Shown piece after piece: positions 5,295-5,952 of a DNA stretch of 5,952 nt. Positions within the stretch are counted from its first letter, which is position 1; every line of letters starts with the position of its first letter. The stretch is from Actinomycetota bacterium. GTDB lineage: Bacteria; Actinomycetota; Thermoleophilia; Solirubrobacterales; Thermoleophilaceae. The notes under the pieces were generated by a model, which did no database searches, had not been told where the DNA came from, and saw only the letters and a program-made list of their open reading frames with translations. Made by a program: the position numbers and the translations under genes. The stretch covers positions 1 to 5,952 of the forward strand of contig VAWV01000212.1 of NCBI GenBank assembly GCA_005883295.1. The letters run 5' to 3'.

Positions 5295-5952
5295 TCAAAC
5301 GCCCTCGGGCCGCCCGGCGCGGCGGCGGGGGGCGCGGCCGGCCAACCGCAAGGCGTCGACGGGGCCCGCCCCGCGTCCGATTCCACGCAGGCCGGCCCCG
5401 ACCGCCTCCGACGCGACCTCGCGCGCTACCCGAGCGGCCTCCAGCGGGTCGTCGCCCCAGGCCAGGCGCGCCGCGAGCGTTGATGAGTGCGTGCAGCCCG
5501 AGCCGTGCGCGGCTCCTTCGGGATGGCGCTCCCCCGGGATCGGCACCAGCCGGTCGCCGTCGAAGAACAGGTCCTCCCCCGGTTCCGTGTGACCACCGGT
5601 GACCACCACCGCTCCGGGGCCCAGCGCGTGTACGGCGCGGGCCAGGCGCTCTCGGCCGGGCCCCGAGCCATCGTCGCCTGCAAGGCCACCGTTTCCGTTC
5701 CCGCGCCCGGCAGCGACGAGCTCGCGCGCCTCGGCCAGGTTGGGGGTGACCACGGCGGCCCGAGGCACAAGCCTCTCGACCAGCGCCCGCCTCGCGTCCG
5801 CCTCGAGCAGCACGGCCCCGCTCTCGGCGACCATCACCGGGTCCAGCACCACAGGCGCCCCGTCGACGAGGTCCAAGGCCGCCTCGACCGCTTCGATCGT
5901 CGCGGCGTCCCCGAGCATCCCGATCTTCACCGCGTCGACGCCGATGTCGTCG
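5295..5952 (-). CDS. thiD: Hydroxymethylpyrimidine/phosphomethylpyrimidine kinase, 5' part missing
   Basis: The window shows 218 C-terminal residues; the open frame continues past the right edge (DDIGVDAVKIGMLGDA), so the roughly 50-80 N-terminal residues with the substrate-binding start are outside. ThiD phosphorylates HMP and then HMP-P to HMP-PP for thiamin synthesis in the cytoplasm. Diagnostic ribokinase-fold blocks: VKIGMLGD, PVVLDPVMVAESGAVLL, VVTPNLAEARELV, GAVVVTGGH, and the anion hole AHGSGCTHSSTLAARLAWG, whose GSGC replaces the GxGD of sugar kinases as expected for ThiD. A Gly/Asn-rich linker follows AEARELVAA and is longer than usual. The C terminus has a short Arg-rich tail after GPVDALRLA. 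A bifunctional ThiD fusion (for example with ThiE at the N terminus) cannot be excluded because that end is not visible. First visible gene of the thiD to ilvD block. Confidence 0.92.
   Translation of the reverse strand, partial: DDIGVDAVKIGMLGDAATIEAVEAALDLVDGAPVVLDPVMVAESGAVLLEADARRALVERLVPRAAVVTPNLAEARELVAAGRGNGNGGLAGDDGSGPGRERLARAVHALGPGAVVVTGGHTEPGEDLFFDGDRLVPIPGERHPEGAAHGSGCTHSSTLAARLAWGDDPLEAARVAREVASEAVGAGLRGIGRGAGPVDALRLAGRAPRRRAGRPEGV

Overview
The window is very GC-rich, uses GTG as well as ATG starts, and is packed almost without gaps: the longest intergenic space is about 28 bases. Base composition and protein style (several proteins read like those of Solirubrobacterales/Thermoleophilia) suggest a chromosomal segment of a high-GC actinobacterium. 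That placement is inference. I saw no mobile element, CRISPR array, RNA gene or insertion sequence, and no stretch over 300 bases without a gene.

Layout. (A) 1-1638, minus strand, read right to left: a HAD-family 5'-nucleotidase-like phosphatase (1638-1081), a PlsC-like acyltransferase (1052-144) and the first 52 codons of an NAD-dependent epimerase/dehydratase-like SDR that leaves the window at base 1. The last two overlap by 13 bases. An acyltransferase of this type next to an SDR recalls the Rv0501/Rv0502 pair of Mycobacterium tuberculosis, so a lipid or envelope role is plausible. (B) 1659-2660, plus strand: an alpha/beta hydrolase with an intact Ser-Asp-His set. Only 20 bases separate its ATG from the divergent ATG of the HAD gene. 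Those 20 bases hold a symmetric TANNNTA element that could serve as a -10 box in both directions, giving two nearly leaderless mRNAs. (C) 2650-5952, minus strand, read right to left: thiD (5' end outside the window), a small protein ending in Gly-Gly, a single-pass membrane-anchored protein of unknown function, and ilvD. The membrane-protein stop and the ilvD start share an ATGA. ilvD and the hydrolase converge and overlap by 11 bases at their stops.

Functionally, block C places thiamin-pyrimidine phosphorylation (ThiD) and branched-chain amino acid synthesis (IlvD) in one apparent transcription unit with two uncharacterised small proteins between them. Those two proteins are the least explained part of the window. 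The shared promoter element is the most interesting non-coding feature. The rest is ordinary housekeeping or lipid-type metabolism.
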